In this document: positions 48,080-59,200 of the stretch, piece after piece
Layout of the letters: each line of letters starts with the position of its first letter
Numbering within the stretch: the stretch's first letter is position 1
Program-made: the position numbers and the translations under genes
Assembly (NCBI GenBank): GCA_030849065.1
Contig: JASAON010001654.1
Span: 124,001 to 188,000 of the forward strand
Length of the DNA: 64,000 nucleotides
Direction of reading: 5' to 3'
Origin: Jaenimonas drosophilae
Taxonomy: Eukaryota > Euglenozoa > Kinetoplastea > Trypanosomatida > Trypanosomatidae
The notes under the pieces: generated by a model
Seen by the model: the letters and a program-made list of their open reading frames with translations, nothing else
Told to the model about the DNA's origin: nothing
Database searches by the model: none

Positions 48080-49753
48080 CTATCGCAGAGACCGATCTTG
48101 AAGTGGAGGAAGGTCGAAGCCGACACTTCGCTTTCGGTGGCTGCGGAGAGGAAGTGGGCGGCCACGTGAATCCAAAAGGCTTCGCCCTTGGGCATCACTG
48201 ATGTTCAGTACTCGAATCTGATCCGACAGCCTTGGACGTCTGTCAGATTGACCTGCATGGCCACCCAGCCTGGGGGTTTCACTAGCGGCAGTCGGTTGGC
48301 GGAGTGCTTCCTGTGGCGAGACAGTCTGAATGCCATCTGGCTCTCGTTGGCGCTTAGCAGGAAGTTTGGCGTGGGCTCTTGTGGATGAGATCAATCCCGA
48401 CAGTGTATTTAGAAATGCGCTTGCTACAGGATTTCGTTGTTTCACTGCGGTGGCACCAGCCGGATTCCCCTGTTGAGTTTGAAACTTGTGTGTCAGTGTC
48501 TTTTCATTAAGGGTTAGTGGTACAGCATTCGCGGTCGTGGAAGTGGGAAGACTCATTGCTTCAGCGGTATGGGCCACAACACCCCCAACTCGAAATAAGG
48601 GCATGATGTGGTCAAAACCAGGGATCCACGCAAGAGCTGAGCCCAGAGAGTTGAGTCGTGGAATCGAGTCATTCGGCTCAGTACTTTCTACCCTCCTCCG
48701 GCTAGTCGGTGGTGCGTCATCTTCAGTTCCATAGACACTCGAGCACCCCAGCGGTGCAGGAAAAACTGCAAACGGCCTTATTTCAGGCGGCTCATGGGTG
48801 CTCCCTCCCAACATAGTAGTGACAGCTTTCAGTCCTCTTTCCACTATTCCATCGCCAGTTCTGCGTGAGTAGAGGCCTCCCTGATGATACTTCTCAGCAA
48901 AGTACTGATCCTGCAGAGATCCACATCGCCGCTCAGAACACGATAGGTGCTGAATTCCATTGGTCTGTGCAACCATAGGAAGACTAGCGTCAACCACGTC
49001 GCTGGAGAGGAAATTGTGAGTTTCGTCAAGTTTCTTGTTCGGTGGAAGCAGAAGTACTTGACTTTCATCAATTACGATCGCATCACCTCGAAGAGCTGAA
49101 TCGCTTGCTTGCCGCCAGTTGACGGCATACGGAGAAAGGGGAGAAAACAGTAGAGTCCAAAGACGAGCTGATGGTGCGAACTCAAGCGAGCTCGTCTCCT
49201 GTGTGATATTCTGTTCTATTGGAAGGAATGTTCGCAAGCAATCCTCCGCAGCACTATCTGGCACTCGGAACAACGTGGCGGGCTTCACACTGATCTGTGA
49301 TTTCAAACCTGTCACAAAGTCTTTGCCTTGTCTAACTGCTGCTGCTGCTCCTGCAGTTGACTGAAACACAGCAAGCAAGACCACGGAGTTGTAGTCAGGA
49401 CGGAGAACTCCCTTAGGAGCAGCAAATGGGAATCGGAATACTCCAAGAAGTGGGCCACATTCGTTGTGAAGATATGTCAGAAGTGAGCGAATCTGTTCCA
49501 GCAAGTTTGTGGAGTTGGACGACATGCCAAACACAAATACGCTGCTGCTGCTCATTTTTTGGCGTGATGAAAACTCGTTGAAAACACTAGATGCCAATGC
49601 ATCTCCATCTGGAATTGTAGTACGATCCAAATACCGGTCATCTCCACGGGGAGCAGCCATGTCACCAATGAAGCGGGGAGTTTCTGCGTCTGGTGACCAG
49701 TGGAAATCTTCTTTTCCTGCAGAGCTGTGTCCCGCTGCTATTTTTCGCTGCAT
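48080..49753 (-). CDS. Unrecognised 557-aa protein, possible RRM-like N-terminal domain
   Basis: 557 aa. Residues about 68-165 could be an RRM-like alpha/beta fold: SSVFVFGMSSNS as strand 1, LLEQIRSLLTYLHNECGPLLGVFRF as helix and strand 2, and NSVVLLAVFQSTAGAAAAVRQGK as strand 3 and helix 2. The RNP aromatic residues are weak, as in the NUP35/NUP53 type RRM, which dimerises at nuclear pores. The rest is Ser/Pro/Asn-rich with scattered FG-like or basic patches (KLPAKRQRE around 465). A nucleoporin of the NUP53/NUP65 type is one hypothesis, not more. No clear C-terminal membrane helix is visible. Base composition is AT-richer than the genes further left. Confidence 0.65.
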   Translation of the reverse strand: MQRKIAAGHSSAGKEDFHWSPDAETPRFIGDMAAPRGDDRYLDRTTIPDGDALASSVFNEFSSRQKMSSSSVFVFGMSSNSTNLLEQIRSLLTYLHNECGPLLGVFRFPFAAPKGVLRPDYNSVVLLAVFQSTAGAAAAVRQGKDFVTGLKSQISVKPATLFRVPDSAAEDCLRTFLPIEQNITQETSSLEFAPSARLWTLLFSPLSPYAVNWRQASDSALRGDAIVIDESQVLLLPPNKKLDETHNFLSSDVVDASLPMVAQTNGIQHLSCSERRCGSLQDQYFAEKYHQGGLYSRRTGDGIVERGLKAVTTMLGGSTHEPPEIRPFAVFPAPLGCSSVYGTEDDAPPTSRRRVESTEPNDSIPRLNSLGSALAWIPGFDHIMPLFRVGGVVAHTAEAMSLPTSTTANAVPLTLNEKTLTHKFQTQQGNPAGATAVKQRNPVASAFLNTLSGLISSTRAHAKLPAKRQREPDGIQTVSPQEALRQPTAASETPRLGGHAGQSDRRPRLSDQIRVLNISDAQGRSLLDSRGRPLPLRSHRKRSVGFDLPPLQDRSLR

Positions 49754-50057
49754 GACGCTTTCGTGAGGAGATGCGTGGCACTACAGAAAGAAAGATGAAA
49801 ATTTCAGGGAAAGAAAAGACAGTGGCAAGACATTTCATACAGACAGATCTGCACACGCACTCCACGTACAAAGGTCTTCTCGGAAAGAGTTGCAAGAAAA
49901 AAAATAGTGGCACAAACCACGAATCAATTGTCAAAACATGCAAAGAAAGCATCAGCACTTGTGCCATTAACTTGCGTAATGCACAGTCACCACAAAAGAG
50001 AACGCAACTCGTCGCTGCTGCTCGACTTCAGGGAGTCAAGATATCCATGCATGCAAA
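49754..50057. other. Intergenic between the MAPKKK-like and RRM-like genes
   Basis: About 300 bases. The minus strand contains T/C-rich tracts (about 49770-49830 and 49890-49910) suited to trans-splicing of the gene starting at 49753. Nothing else recognised. Confidence 0.5.
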
Positions 50058-52766
50058 CTACAAGGAGTAGAAAGATTTTTGGTCGTCCGAATTGAGATCT
50101 GAAAGTGAGTTGCATGTGTTGAATGGATAATTTGATAGCGACTGATGAGCATTTTTTCTCTTCTCAGCAACCTTGCTCATCCACTCCTGGAGATCATTGC
50201 TTTGAGGGCTGAGCATCTCCTGCTGCAGTAGTTCGGATGCAGAATCCCTTGATTCGGGGTCAAACTGAAGGCAGGACAGTAAAAACTCATGCACAACTTC
50301 AACGTCGCACACTAGTTCAAGGGACTGTTGATGCGATGAAACAGATGCTCTGTAATACTCACACATCTCAGGAAGGCTAAGGGTGCGCTGTGGAAGGTCC
50401 ACGCAGAGCATTTCAGCTGCGATACATCCGATTGACCATACATCACATGGGCGGCTGTACGAAGTTCGGAGAAGAACTTCGGGTGCCATATAGGAAATTG
50501 TTCCCTTCACTGCACTTGTCTTCTCCTTCACCCTTGTTGCTGTTCCAAAATCTGTTAGCTTTGCAACCCCATTGCGAAAAAGGACATTTTCAGGTTTCAA
50601 GTCGCAGTGAACAATCCTCTTTGAGTGAATGTAATTTACTGCTTCGATGATGTCTCTAAGAACTGACTTAATTCGGGCCGGCTCTGAAATAAAATCGCCA
50701 CTTTTTATCATTGAAAGAAGCGACCCACCTGTGCACAATTCCATGAAAATGGATATGCACATTTCAGTTGGCTCGTAGAACAGATACTGTACAATGTTTG
50801 GATGTGATAGCACACTCATAATTCTGATTTCCTGCGCAATGTCGCGCATCTGGCTGTAGCACTCTTCTACAGAGCACTGATCGCCAGTGCTCTTAATGTG
50901 CATTCGTTTTACTGCGCAAAGCTCCTCCATCCCAGCAATTTCAACCTCAAATACACTTCCGTAAGCACCACCTCCAAGGCGCCGTCCAAGAATGTATGAA
51001 CAACCCATTGGAATCACTGGTACATCAAGTGGTATATCAATATCATTATTCTCGGGGGAAAATTCGGCATTTGGTGGAAAATTGGATGGTACTGGTGACG
51101 TGCTTTCCACAGTACGAGGTTCTCTAGGTGGAATCAGTTCCCCAAGTCCCACAGAGTCTCCGTTGTACGACTGTATCTCAGAGAGTTCATCCGAATCGGT
51201 ATCACCCTCCATTCGCTCATTGGACCACCATATTGCTTCCTCATGGAAAAATATGGACGACGAATCAGCGTAGCGATTGTGGTGCGCGATGAGGAATGAA
51301 ACAACAAAATGTACCACAACAGCAACCACAACCACACCAAAAAGAGCGAAGCACCAAGGCTCATTCAAAGCGGCCAGTATCGCAGCAAGCACAACAATAA
51401 CAACAGATAGGACAGCAAAAAGAATTTGCATACTAACACCTCTGTTCTTGCTGCCGACAAAATTGCGAAATCGGCAAATAAATGTGGGTTTAATGTATCC
51501 AATTTCATCTGCACTGATTGTGTCAATTAGTGCGTTCGACGCTTCATCAAATTCAACGCTCTCTGGTCCACTATGTTTCCATGCCGTAACAACACAGCTA
51601 ACATGGTGAAGCTGGCTGTGTCGCGTCCACCGGTGCAAAAAGGGGTTCAAGAGAGTTCCTTCGAGCATTTCAGCGCAAAAAGATATGCGGGCATGCATTC
51701 GGGTTCGTTCCACTTTCTCCTGGGGAGTACAACTAGAGCTCTGAGAATCTCGCGACTTTTGCTCCAAGCGACGGAACGCAATAAGGCAAGTGAAGAAATA
51801 AAACAATAGTGGATGATTAATCCAGAGAATGGAGTCTGTTGTTTTTACTTTCTTTTGAACTTCGCTGGCTGAAAGAGGTGGAACATCCACATGCGCAGAC
51901 ATGGCCAATGCGGAAACGTGTGCCGGCTGGTGGTGAGCAGAAAGAGGATTCGAGTTGCGAACAGAAATGTGCATTGCACTCGCCGCATCACGCATACTCT
52001 TGATGAATATTGTGTCTTTGCGATGAGGAGGAGCGGCATCGGGAAGAGAACTGGCAAATTCTGCGGGATGCTTTGGCCCAGCACTCTTAATTGGCGCACT
52101 TGTCACTATTTGCCCATTGATTGGAATTGAGGTGCTTGTTGGCGGGGACTTATCGTTGAGGCTTTCTTCCGCTGTCCATCCCATATCGCAGATTTGCAGA
52201 TCCAAATCACCTCGAGGGGATCGATTGGATTCTGCAGCTGCATCACAGCTAAGTCCAATGACGTCAGCTGCAGCTGATGAGTATTGCGCCGACTTGGGTG
52301 AGCTTCCTCCTTTTTGGGACAGCTGTGCAGCAATAGCAGTTTTGCCACCATCAGTTGCTGAAGGGGAAGGGCAATTACTATACATCCCCTCATCCAAATT
52401 TTTTGACCCATCATGAAGACCAGGTGAGCGTAATGAGATACGGTGCTGATTAATACTTTCCTCGGATATATCGCCATTTGCCTCTCTTGGTAAATCGCAT
52501 TTTGCTAACTTACCTTCATTGGGATCACCAGCTATGTTTTGGTTTTTCATTGAGCCTAGTTCTTCGTCTTTGGCACGACGGCAATCAGAGTTGAGTGGAG
52601 ATGGTGCAAGACGTTGGTTCAGTTCAGATCGCGAAGATGGAAGAACTGGAACAGAGCCACTGGAGGAGATCGGAGGTCGCGATCCTCTATCGGGCACAAG
52701 GTCAAATGAACTATGTGCACCTTTTCTGCCTAATGATTTCGATTTTGGCAAACTTGGAAATCCCAT
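50058..52766 (-). CDS. Membrane-anchored MAPKKK/STE11-like protein kinase
   Basis: 902 aa from the ATG at 52766 (MGFPSLPKS). A 310-residue Ser-rich disordered N-terminus is followed by a hydrophobic segment at about 313-330 and a strong pair of transmembrane helices at 444-467 and 471-494. The kinase domain starts near 591: G-loop GRRLGGGAYGSVFEVE, K620 (CAVKRM), a LSHPNIVQYLFY strand, GGSLLSM, HCDLKPENV (720-728), DFG 739-741, GTISYMAPEV (761-763 APE). The GTISYMAPEV and subdomain IX DVWSIGC are MAPKKK/STE11-like. The catalytic loop reads HCD instead of HRD, the non-RD form. It would be a membrane-associated signalling kinase; upstream partner unknown. It is the first gene of the leftward transcription unit. 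Confidence 0.85.
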   Translation of the reverse strand: MGFPSLPKSKSLGRKGAHSSFDLVPDRGSRPPISSSGSVPVLPSSRSELNQRLAPSPLNSDCRRAKDEELGSMKNQNIAGDPNEGKLAKCDLPREANGDISEESINQHRISLRSPGLHDGSKNLDEGMYSNCPSPSATDGGKTAIAAQLSQKGGSSPKSAQYSSAAADVIGLSCDAAAESNRSPRGDLDLQICDMGWTAEESLNDKSPPTSTSIPINGQIVTSAPIKSAGPKHPAEFASSLPDAAPPHRKDTIFIKSMRDAASAMHISVRNSNPLSAHHQPAHVSALAMSAHVDVPPLSASEVQKKVKTTDSILWINHPLLFYFFTCLIAFRRLEQKSRDSQSSSCTPQEKVERTRMHARISFCAEMLEGTLLNPFLHRWTRHSQLHHVSCVVTAWKHSGPESVEFDEASNALIDTISADEIGYIKPTFICRFRNFVGSKNRGVSMQILFAVLSVVIVVLAAILAALNEPWCFALFGVVVVAVVVHFVVSFLIAHHNRYADSSSIFFHEEAIWWSNERMEGDTDSDELSEIQSYNGDSVGLGELIPPREPRTVESTSPVPSNFPPNAEFSPENNDIDIPLDVPVIPMGCSYILGRRLGGGAYGSVFEVEIAGMEELCAVKRMHIKSTGDQCSVEECYSQMRDIAQEIRIMSVLSHPNIVQYLFYEPTEMCISIFMELCTGGSLLSMIKSGDFISEPARIKSVLRDIIEAVNYIHSKRIVHCDLKPENVLFRNGVAKLTDFGTATRVKEKTSAVKGTISYMAPEVLLRTSYSRPCDVWSIGCIAAEMLCVDLPQRTLSLPEMCEYYRASVSSHQQSLELVCDVEVVHEFLLSCLQFDPESRDSASELLQQEMLSPQSNDLQEWMSKVAEKRKNAHQSLSNYPFNTCNSLSDLNSDDQKSFYSL

Positions 52767-52803
52767 ATGGAAATTGGCAGCCAAAACAACCCTAGCAAAT
52801 AAT

Positions 52804-52834
52804 TTCTATTCCCGTCCAACAGAGAAGAAGGAAC
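52804..52834 (-). promoter_or_regulatory. Predicted trans-splice acceptor for the MAPKKK-like gene
   Basis: Minus strand: TTCCTTCTTCTCTGTTGG then GGGAATAG with the G at 52806, 39 nt before the ATG at 52766. Confidence 0.5.
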
Positions 52835-53072
52835 ATGATATTCTTTAAGCAGTATTCGTCAGTATTTCCAATTTTGCATAATTTCTGTCAACACTATGGA
52901 TCGATAGAATAAATGTTCTGAGACTGGGAAGGTTCTTAGTGCAGCCAACGGCAGGACTTTTTTTTGCCTTCCTGTGACCTGTGGCAACTCCCCCCTCATC
53001 CCCCCACCAAGCGAATACTGAGGAATAGATAACAGCTTCTTCACCGTGGGCGCGGGGTGTGTGTCTATATCC

Positions 53073-53084
53073 GGGGGGGGGGGG
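53073..53084 (+). repeat. G12 homopolymer tract
   Basis: Twelve consecutive G on the plus strand within the strand-switch region, followed by AGATGCC. Confidence 0.9.
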
Positions 53085-53109
53085 AGATGCCGACATTTCG
53101 TTTCATTCC

Positions 53110-53128
53110 GGGGGGGGGGGGGGGGGGG
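53110..53128 (+). repeat. G19 homopolymer tract
   Basis: Nineteen consecutive G on the plus strand, followed by ATGCC. The exact length may be affected by sequencing of homopolymers. Confidence 0.85.
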
Positions 53129-53223
53129 ATGCCACACGTCGAAACTGGATAATCGGCGTCAACCTGTGGTGGTGACCTTTGCTGACGTCAAGCGGTCTGA
53201 CTGTACTGAGCTACCATTGGTGC

Positions 53224-53253
53224 TTTCCTTTTTTTTCACAACTTGTGTTAAAG
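53224..53253 (+). promoter_or_regulatory. Polypyrimidine tract and predicted trans-splice acceptor for the hydin-like gene
   Basis: TTTCCTTTTTTTTCACAAC followed by TTGTGTTAAAG, with the G at 53253. The ATG at 53276 follows after 22 nt. Confidence 0.6.
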
Positions 53254-53275
53254 TCGAACAGAAACTGAAGTTAAG

Positions 53276-56200
53276 ATGATTTCTGTTAGTCCCACTAGCA
53301 TTGAGTTTGAGGATGTCGCAGTGAATGACATACCGTCGTATAGGACCATTAAGATCAGCAATTCTGAGCCGACAGAAGTTTCAATTCAGCTCTCATCTAG
53401 CACGCCACTTCTAAAGTTCCAACTTCGGAACGAGAACTATGAGCTGCAACGAAATGGAACATTAGGTGACAAAACCGCATGCTACAATGAGATGTTCGAC
53501 ATGATTGGACTTATTGACACAGTGCATTTGAAGCCGTTGGGAATTGTGGAGGTCGTCGTCTGGTTTCGAGCAGAGCCTTCTGCATTCTTGCATGCGGGAA
53601 CACAATCGCCAACAGTGCTCTCTGGAATTATTCAGCTGGCTGTAACTTCGGTGCCGAGGCTCTCTAGCAGTACGGTCGTGTCAGAAGGACATCTTCCTCT
53701 ATTTCTCCATGCCGTTCGGTCCGAAGTGTTCTCAATTGCATTTTCCGTTGGCGTATTCGTGTCGCTTCTTCAAGTATCCAAACCGGAGCTGCAGATTACA
53801 ACACACCCAAACACAAGGGCAGTGATGAATTTTTCCGTGACAAACGCTTCCTGCCGACCGCTTACTTTTGTCGTGAGAAACCAAATGCTTCCTTTGAAGG
53901 GAATTGACTTTGGGCTGTATGAATCTGATAGATTTGAGGAGCCGAAGTTCGGCCACCGCATGCTTCTGGATGCTCATGCATCCATGAATCTTTCTGTGCT
54001 CGCACATACCAAAAGTAGTGCAACACAGCAGTACCAAACTACGCTGCAATGCGAAAATCTACGTGACTGCCGTAACACTACCCAAATTCCTGTCACTGTA
54101 GACTGTGCGGAGTCGCATGGAGATCTAGTAAAAATATTGGACTCTAGCCTTGACTTCGGTGATGTCTATCGGGGTATCAAAACAATGGTGAACGTTAGCG
54201 TTGTCAACATTGATGGCCGAGATGACGGCGTGCTGCACTTGGGATCCTTACATCGAAAGAGGTGCGAAGGTGTTGTGATGATGATGAGCGGCGACTCTCC
54301 TGTTGATGAAATACGAATCTTTTCCCAGAAAGGACCGCAAAGCATTTGCATTCGCTATCAACCTGATTCAGGCCAAAAGGAACCCGCCAAAGTGAAGTTC
54401 GACCTTGAACTTCTTGTTTCGTCAGTTGATGGCTGCCGCTCACAGAGAGCAGTTCTCCGCTGCACTGCAACATTGTACACTAGTTCAGTTGTCGTTACAC
54501 CAACCAGCGTGAACTTTGGAGACTGCCTCGTAGGTCAGCGAAAACAATACACACTGAAGTTAGAGAACAGATCACCATTACCCGGTAGCGTAGTTGTTGA
54601 GATTCGAAGCAAGATCATCAGCATCGATGGAGCTGCTGCGCGGCATAACTCGTCTGGGAGCCGCGAAACACGAGAAGAGTTTGTGATAGCCCCATCCAGT
54701 TCTTTGCCAATAACTTTGCGTATCGCACCTCAACGTGTCAATCCCACTTACAGGAAACAGCTAACGATCATCAATCAGTTCAATCCGTCGGATGATCCAC
54801 AAATTGTCAACATTGAGTCCAACAACATGGCACCTTCAGAGGCCAAACTGCACAACGAGCTGTACTCATGGGAGCTGTGCGACGACGAGAGTTTGAACGA
54901 GCGTGGCCCTTTGCAGCTCAGAGCAATTACCAGCGTTCCGCTTATTATTCCCTACAATGCAAGATCCAAAGTTGATCGTCCGATTACCTTGACCATCCAA
55001 ACAACATCCCCTGAAATTGCTGTGTTTTGTGCCGCAGATCCAGCTCGGGCCGATCTGGACTCAGCTGCGCTTGAGATGAGGTCTTTTTGCGTTTTTGGCG
55101 ATACGGAAGAAGTCAGTAAGGTCATGAGTGGACCGCTCGATGCCGTGGACAAGGCGAAACAAAAACTCATTCAGCATCTCCGTGAAATGGTAGTCATATC
55201 GAGGCGGTTTGTTCTTGGTCCCTTTGGAAGTCTTCGTATCTACGCTTTAATTGTGAGACAAACTGTTGCAAAGGAACCTCTATCGAAGGAAGATGGGCTT
55301 ACTGTTGAGGTTGAAGGGGTCGAAGCACCTCGTTTTGTGAGGCTTTCGTATCGCCTATGTTCAACTTTTTTCGAGCTTTCCGGTCAAAAAACCAAGAATT
55401 TTGGAGAGGTGAACATTGGTGTGCGCAGAACAACAAAAATCCCAGTAAACAATCGATGCGAGTCTGTACTATACTTGCGCATAGTTAAGTCCAAATCTGT
55501 CACCGCGGGACATCTGCGTATTGAGAACAGTGATCAGCGGTCCATTATTCTAATTGTGAGACCGTTCGCAACGCGTGAAGTTGAGCTCACATTCCACCCA
55601 GGCATCAAAGGGAAGTTTGAAGAGAAGATTCATGTCAGCAACATCCTGAACCCAGACAATAGCTTTGAAGTCACTGTTAAGGCGACAGTGACAAAAGCTG
55701 ATACCTTTGATGTCAGCCCAGATTCATGGAGTTTTAGTAACGTTTTGGTCTCAACTGGTGAAGAGGGGTCAACGCGCATCGGGGCACGCTTCACAGTTAC
55801 AAACACGAGTACTGCTCAGCGAGATGTTAGAATGAGGGTTGACACCTCTGGGTGCTCTGCATGCGATTCCGATACAGATGCGCCATCTATTCACTTTGAA
55901 GGCGTCGATGCCAAAGTGCAGCTCGAAATGGAATTGTGTGGCTCAAGTGCGGGGTCACCTCACAAACTTGAGGAGCAAATCGAGAAACTTGAGCAGAAGC
56001 TCAAAATTTACGAGCGCAAAAAGAAGGTGGAGAAAATGGAGGCAGCAAGAAAACGAATTGAAATTCTCAAACGTGAACTGAACGGTGGTGAAGTTAACAT
56101 GGAGTCAACTCCCGACCACGATCTCTCGGAGACAGATGATGATACTGCCCCTACTCGACCCCGAGTACCTGCACCAAAGTTTCATTCTCATCTTCTCCGT

Positions 56201-59200
56201 GATGGAGTTGTACTTCCAAGAATGAGTGCGGGTGAATCGGTTGTGCTAACATTCGTATTGGTTTGCAGCAGACTGCCAGCCGAGTTTCTTCCAGCACTTC
56301 AAACGAGCACAATTAACATTATGCTCTACGAAGCTGAAGACCAAGAAGTTAATCGAATTATTCCCATCGATATCACGTTAGTGCGTCCAGAAGGTGAATC
56401 TGGCTCGCCAACAGCTCCGGCTGCACATGACCATCCTGTTGTTAGCACGCCAACGCGCAAACTCTTGACGTCGACCGATTCTCTTGCAAAGAGTAACTTA
56501 AGGCTGCGCATCGAGCTTGGAGATCTTGGTCTCATTGCCACCACAACCTTTATGGAGCACCAGCTTCTTGTGCTGCGTAACTGCATCGTCAATGATGTAA
56601 CGGAATTTGTTATTTCCGCAAGTTCATTGTCATGCTGTGACACATCGATAGTGATTCTAGAACCACGACGGTGTGGTGGTCCACCTACGTCGCACACGCC
56701 ACTCGATGCACGCTTTCAATTTTTCCCAAGAAACGGTATTGTGGACTCCCGAAACGGACTTCGAATAAAAGTGGAGTGTACACCGCGGAGCGTCGGGCCT
56801 CAGAAGTACTTTATCCCGGTGAAGAACCTCCAGAACGCATCTGACGTTCGGTACATTGTTGTAGACCTCAACCCAACTGAAGAGGAAGAACAAATAGTAG
56901 CAGAACCGAAACTCCTTGTTTTTCCTGACGTCATTACGCCGTGCAATTTTGACTGCCATGATGCTCAACTTGTTCTTATCAGGAGTCGGTTTCTTTTTCC
57001 ACACGCACTATTGATTCGCTCAAACAGACCATCCCAGGTTTTACTCTTTGAGGACCCGCGCTGCACTGTTCCTTTGAGTAATCCAATTCAGCGAACGTTT
57101 GTTCGAGAAACAATTCGAGTCTACGTTGTTTTTCGACCAAGCCCGAAGTCTATGAATAGCTCGGCTCGAACATTACGTGCTGGAATACTGATAGAGGCCA
57201 TTGCCCGCGGTGACGACCAATTGAGTGTTTTGGGGAGGCTTACTGTTCCTGTTAGCGTCCAAGTGGGATGTGGATTGCTTCGCGTTCCCTCCACTGCAGT
57301 TGATGTTGGGTCACTCTCCCCATCCGAGCATTCTGCCACTGTTTCCCTAGTCGTTCGAAACACCTCCACGGCCTACAAAATCCGAGCGAAGTTTTCTCAT
57401 GCCTCACCTTACGTTTCCTTCCCTACACGAGAGGATGACTTTGGGTGCATCCTTCAGCCGAATGAGGAGCGCCGCGTTGCTGCCGTGCTTCACATGCCCC
57501 ATCCCGGTTTCTTCCATGAGACTGTCGTCGTTGAAAATGGGAGCTGTTTGCAGGATCCTATTGCTGTCACCATATCCGCTCTTCGTCAAGATGAAGCGAT
57601 TTCTGCGGTGTTCCCAGTTAGTCATGCCGGCCATGCCGTTGATTCTCTTTCACTGTCGACGGCGGCTCTTGCCTGGAGCGAAGATGGCGCGTTGCGCCTC
57701 TTCAACAATCCTACGAGCAAATCGCTAATCATTCACAATCACAGCTCACGAGATGTCTTACTGGGGTGTGAATGCTCATTCCCTACTGTAATGGGCCCAA
57801 CGGAGCATGGCACAATGAGGCTTCGCGCACATCGTGCTCAAAACGTTTCCTTTTCCCTGTCAGATGTCCCAGATATCAATCCAGATTCCATTACGAAGCT
57901 TCTCAACTTCGAACTCGTAAAACTGCACACAACCGCCAAGGTAAATGTGGTTAGCGTTGCTGATGATCGCTCTCATGCCATGGCTGGACAGTGCGTTTTG
58001 CTTATCCCTCTTCAGATATCGCTTGCCACAAGCGGCTTTCATGCTGATCCATCGGTGGTAGATTTGGGGATTGTGAGTCAGGCAGAGACTGAGGACCGAG
58101 TCATCAACATAACGCTGCGAAACTTGTCTCCATGGCTTCCACTTCACCTCCGGGTGGTGTGCCCGCCCATCCTACGTTTTCCTGGTACGACCATCGAGAT
58201 TCCTGCAGGTGAAACTCGTGTGATCGATGCGACGGTGCTCTTGCGACTGCTACCTAGCCAAGGACCATTTACTCACGTGGCACACTTTTTGAATGAAATG
58301 AACCCAGAAAATGAGATGTCCGTGCGCATTACTGGGAAATCCTACAGGAAGATGTTTCAGTTATCCGCAGAAAACCAGAAGGGCAATTCACTGTCGCTCT
58401 CCGCTCTCCACGTTCACCATGAGGCTACCATGCCTAGTATCCTTTCAGAGCTCAAACTCAACATAAGCGGAACAGTGCAGAGTCTGGAAGCCGATATTGA
58501 CGTTCACTTAACTGAGGAGCTCAAGGGACTCCTTGAACTGCAGCTGCTTAGTTATGACGCCACACCGTTAACGACACATGTTGTGTTGAACTCTGACCAG
58601 CGGGGCCGGACTGGTGGGGACAACGACCCCAGCGTAGGAAGCTCAACATCCAGTGGGGGACAAGGCGGATCTAGAAAAGCTCAGCCTTCACAGCTTGATC
58701 ATCAGTATGTCACCATCCGACTTCGTTGCGTGCTTCTGAGGGACAATGACCTCGCATCGCTGGTCAATCACTTTACCACATACCAAAAAAAGCAAGCGAT
58801 GAAGGAGACATGGACCTTTGATCGCATCTCCAGTGTCGATCGCAATCGCCACACCATGGAAAGTAGTTCCAAGTGGATTGGCTCGGTTGTTGCCGCGGGA
58901 CCTTCTCTGGACGAGGAGTACCACATATTTGCGCAGCTGGATCCGTTTTCCACCTTTTCAGCTCCATCAAAGATGGACTTGAAACTATACACGTGTTCCA
59001 CTCCAGTAGGGAGTGGTTCCGCACAGCGTTCGCGTATCGTGTGCGCTGGGACTCTTCCTGCCAAAAACATTTGCCACTCGTATGCAACGGAACTTAGGGT
59101 GTTGGTCCTGGTCAGTGAGCATCTGGCGATTCCTGTGGACGTTCACGTGTGTTGCGACCACGATACGATGGGATGTACACACTTCACTAACAGCATCAAC

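Larger units (their letters stand above)
52767..53275. promoter_or_regulatory. Divergent strand-switch region (predicted Pol II transcription start for both clusters)
   Basis: Gene orientation flips here from minus (left) to plus (right) with 509 bases between the two start codons and about 446 between the two predicted splice acceptors (52806 and 53253). In kinetoplastids divergent strand-switch regions are where polycistronic RNA Pol II transcription initiates, usually without conventional promoter motifs. Seen directly: C6 runs at 52990-52995 and 53000-53005, and G runs of 12 and 19 at 53073-53084 and 53110-53128. Thus G-runs lie on the coding strand of the unit on each side. No TATA-like element or tRNA gene is evident. 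Confidence 0.75.

Noticed and set aside
52767..53275. Possible tRNA or other Pol III gene at the strand switch
   Set aside because: Searched by eye for B-box-like GGTTCGAATCC and cloverleaf arms; none seen on either strand.
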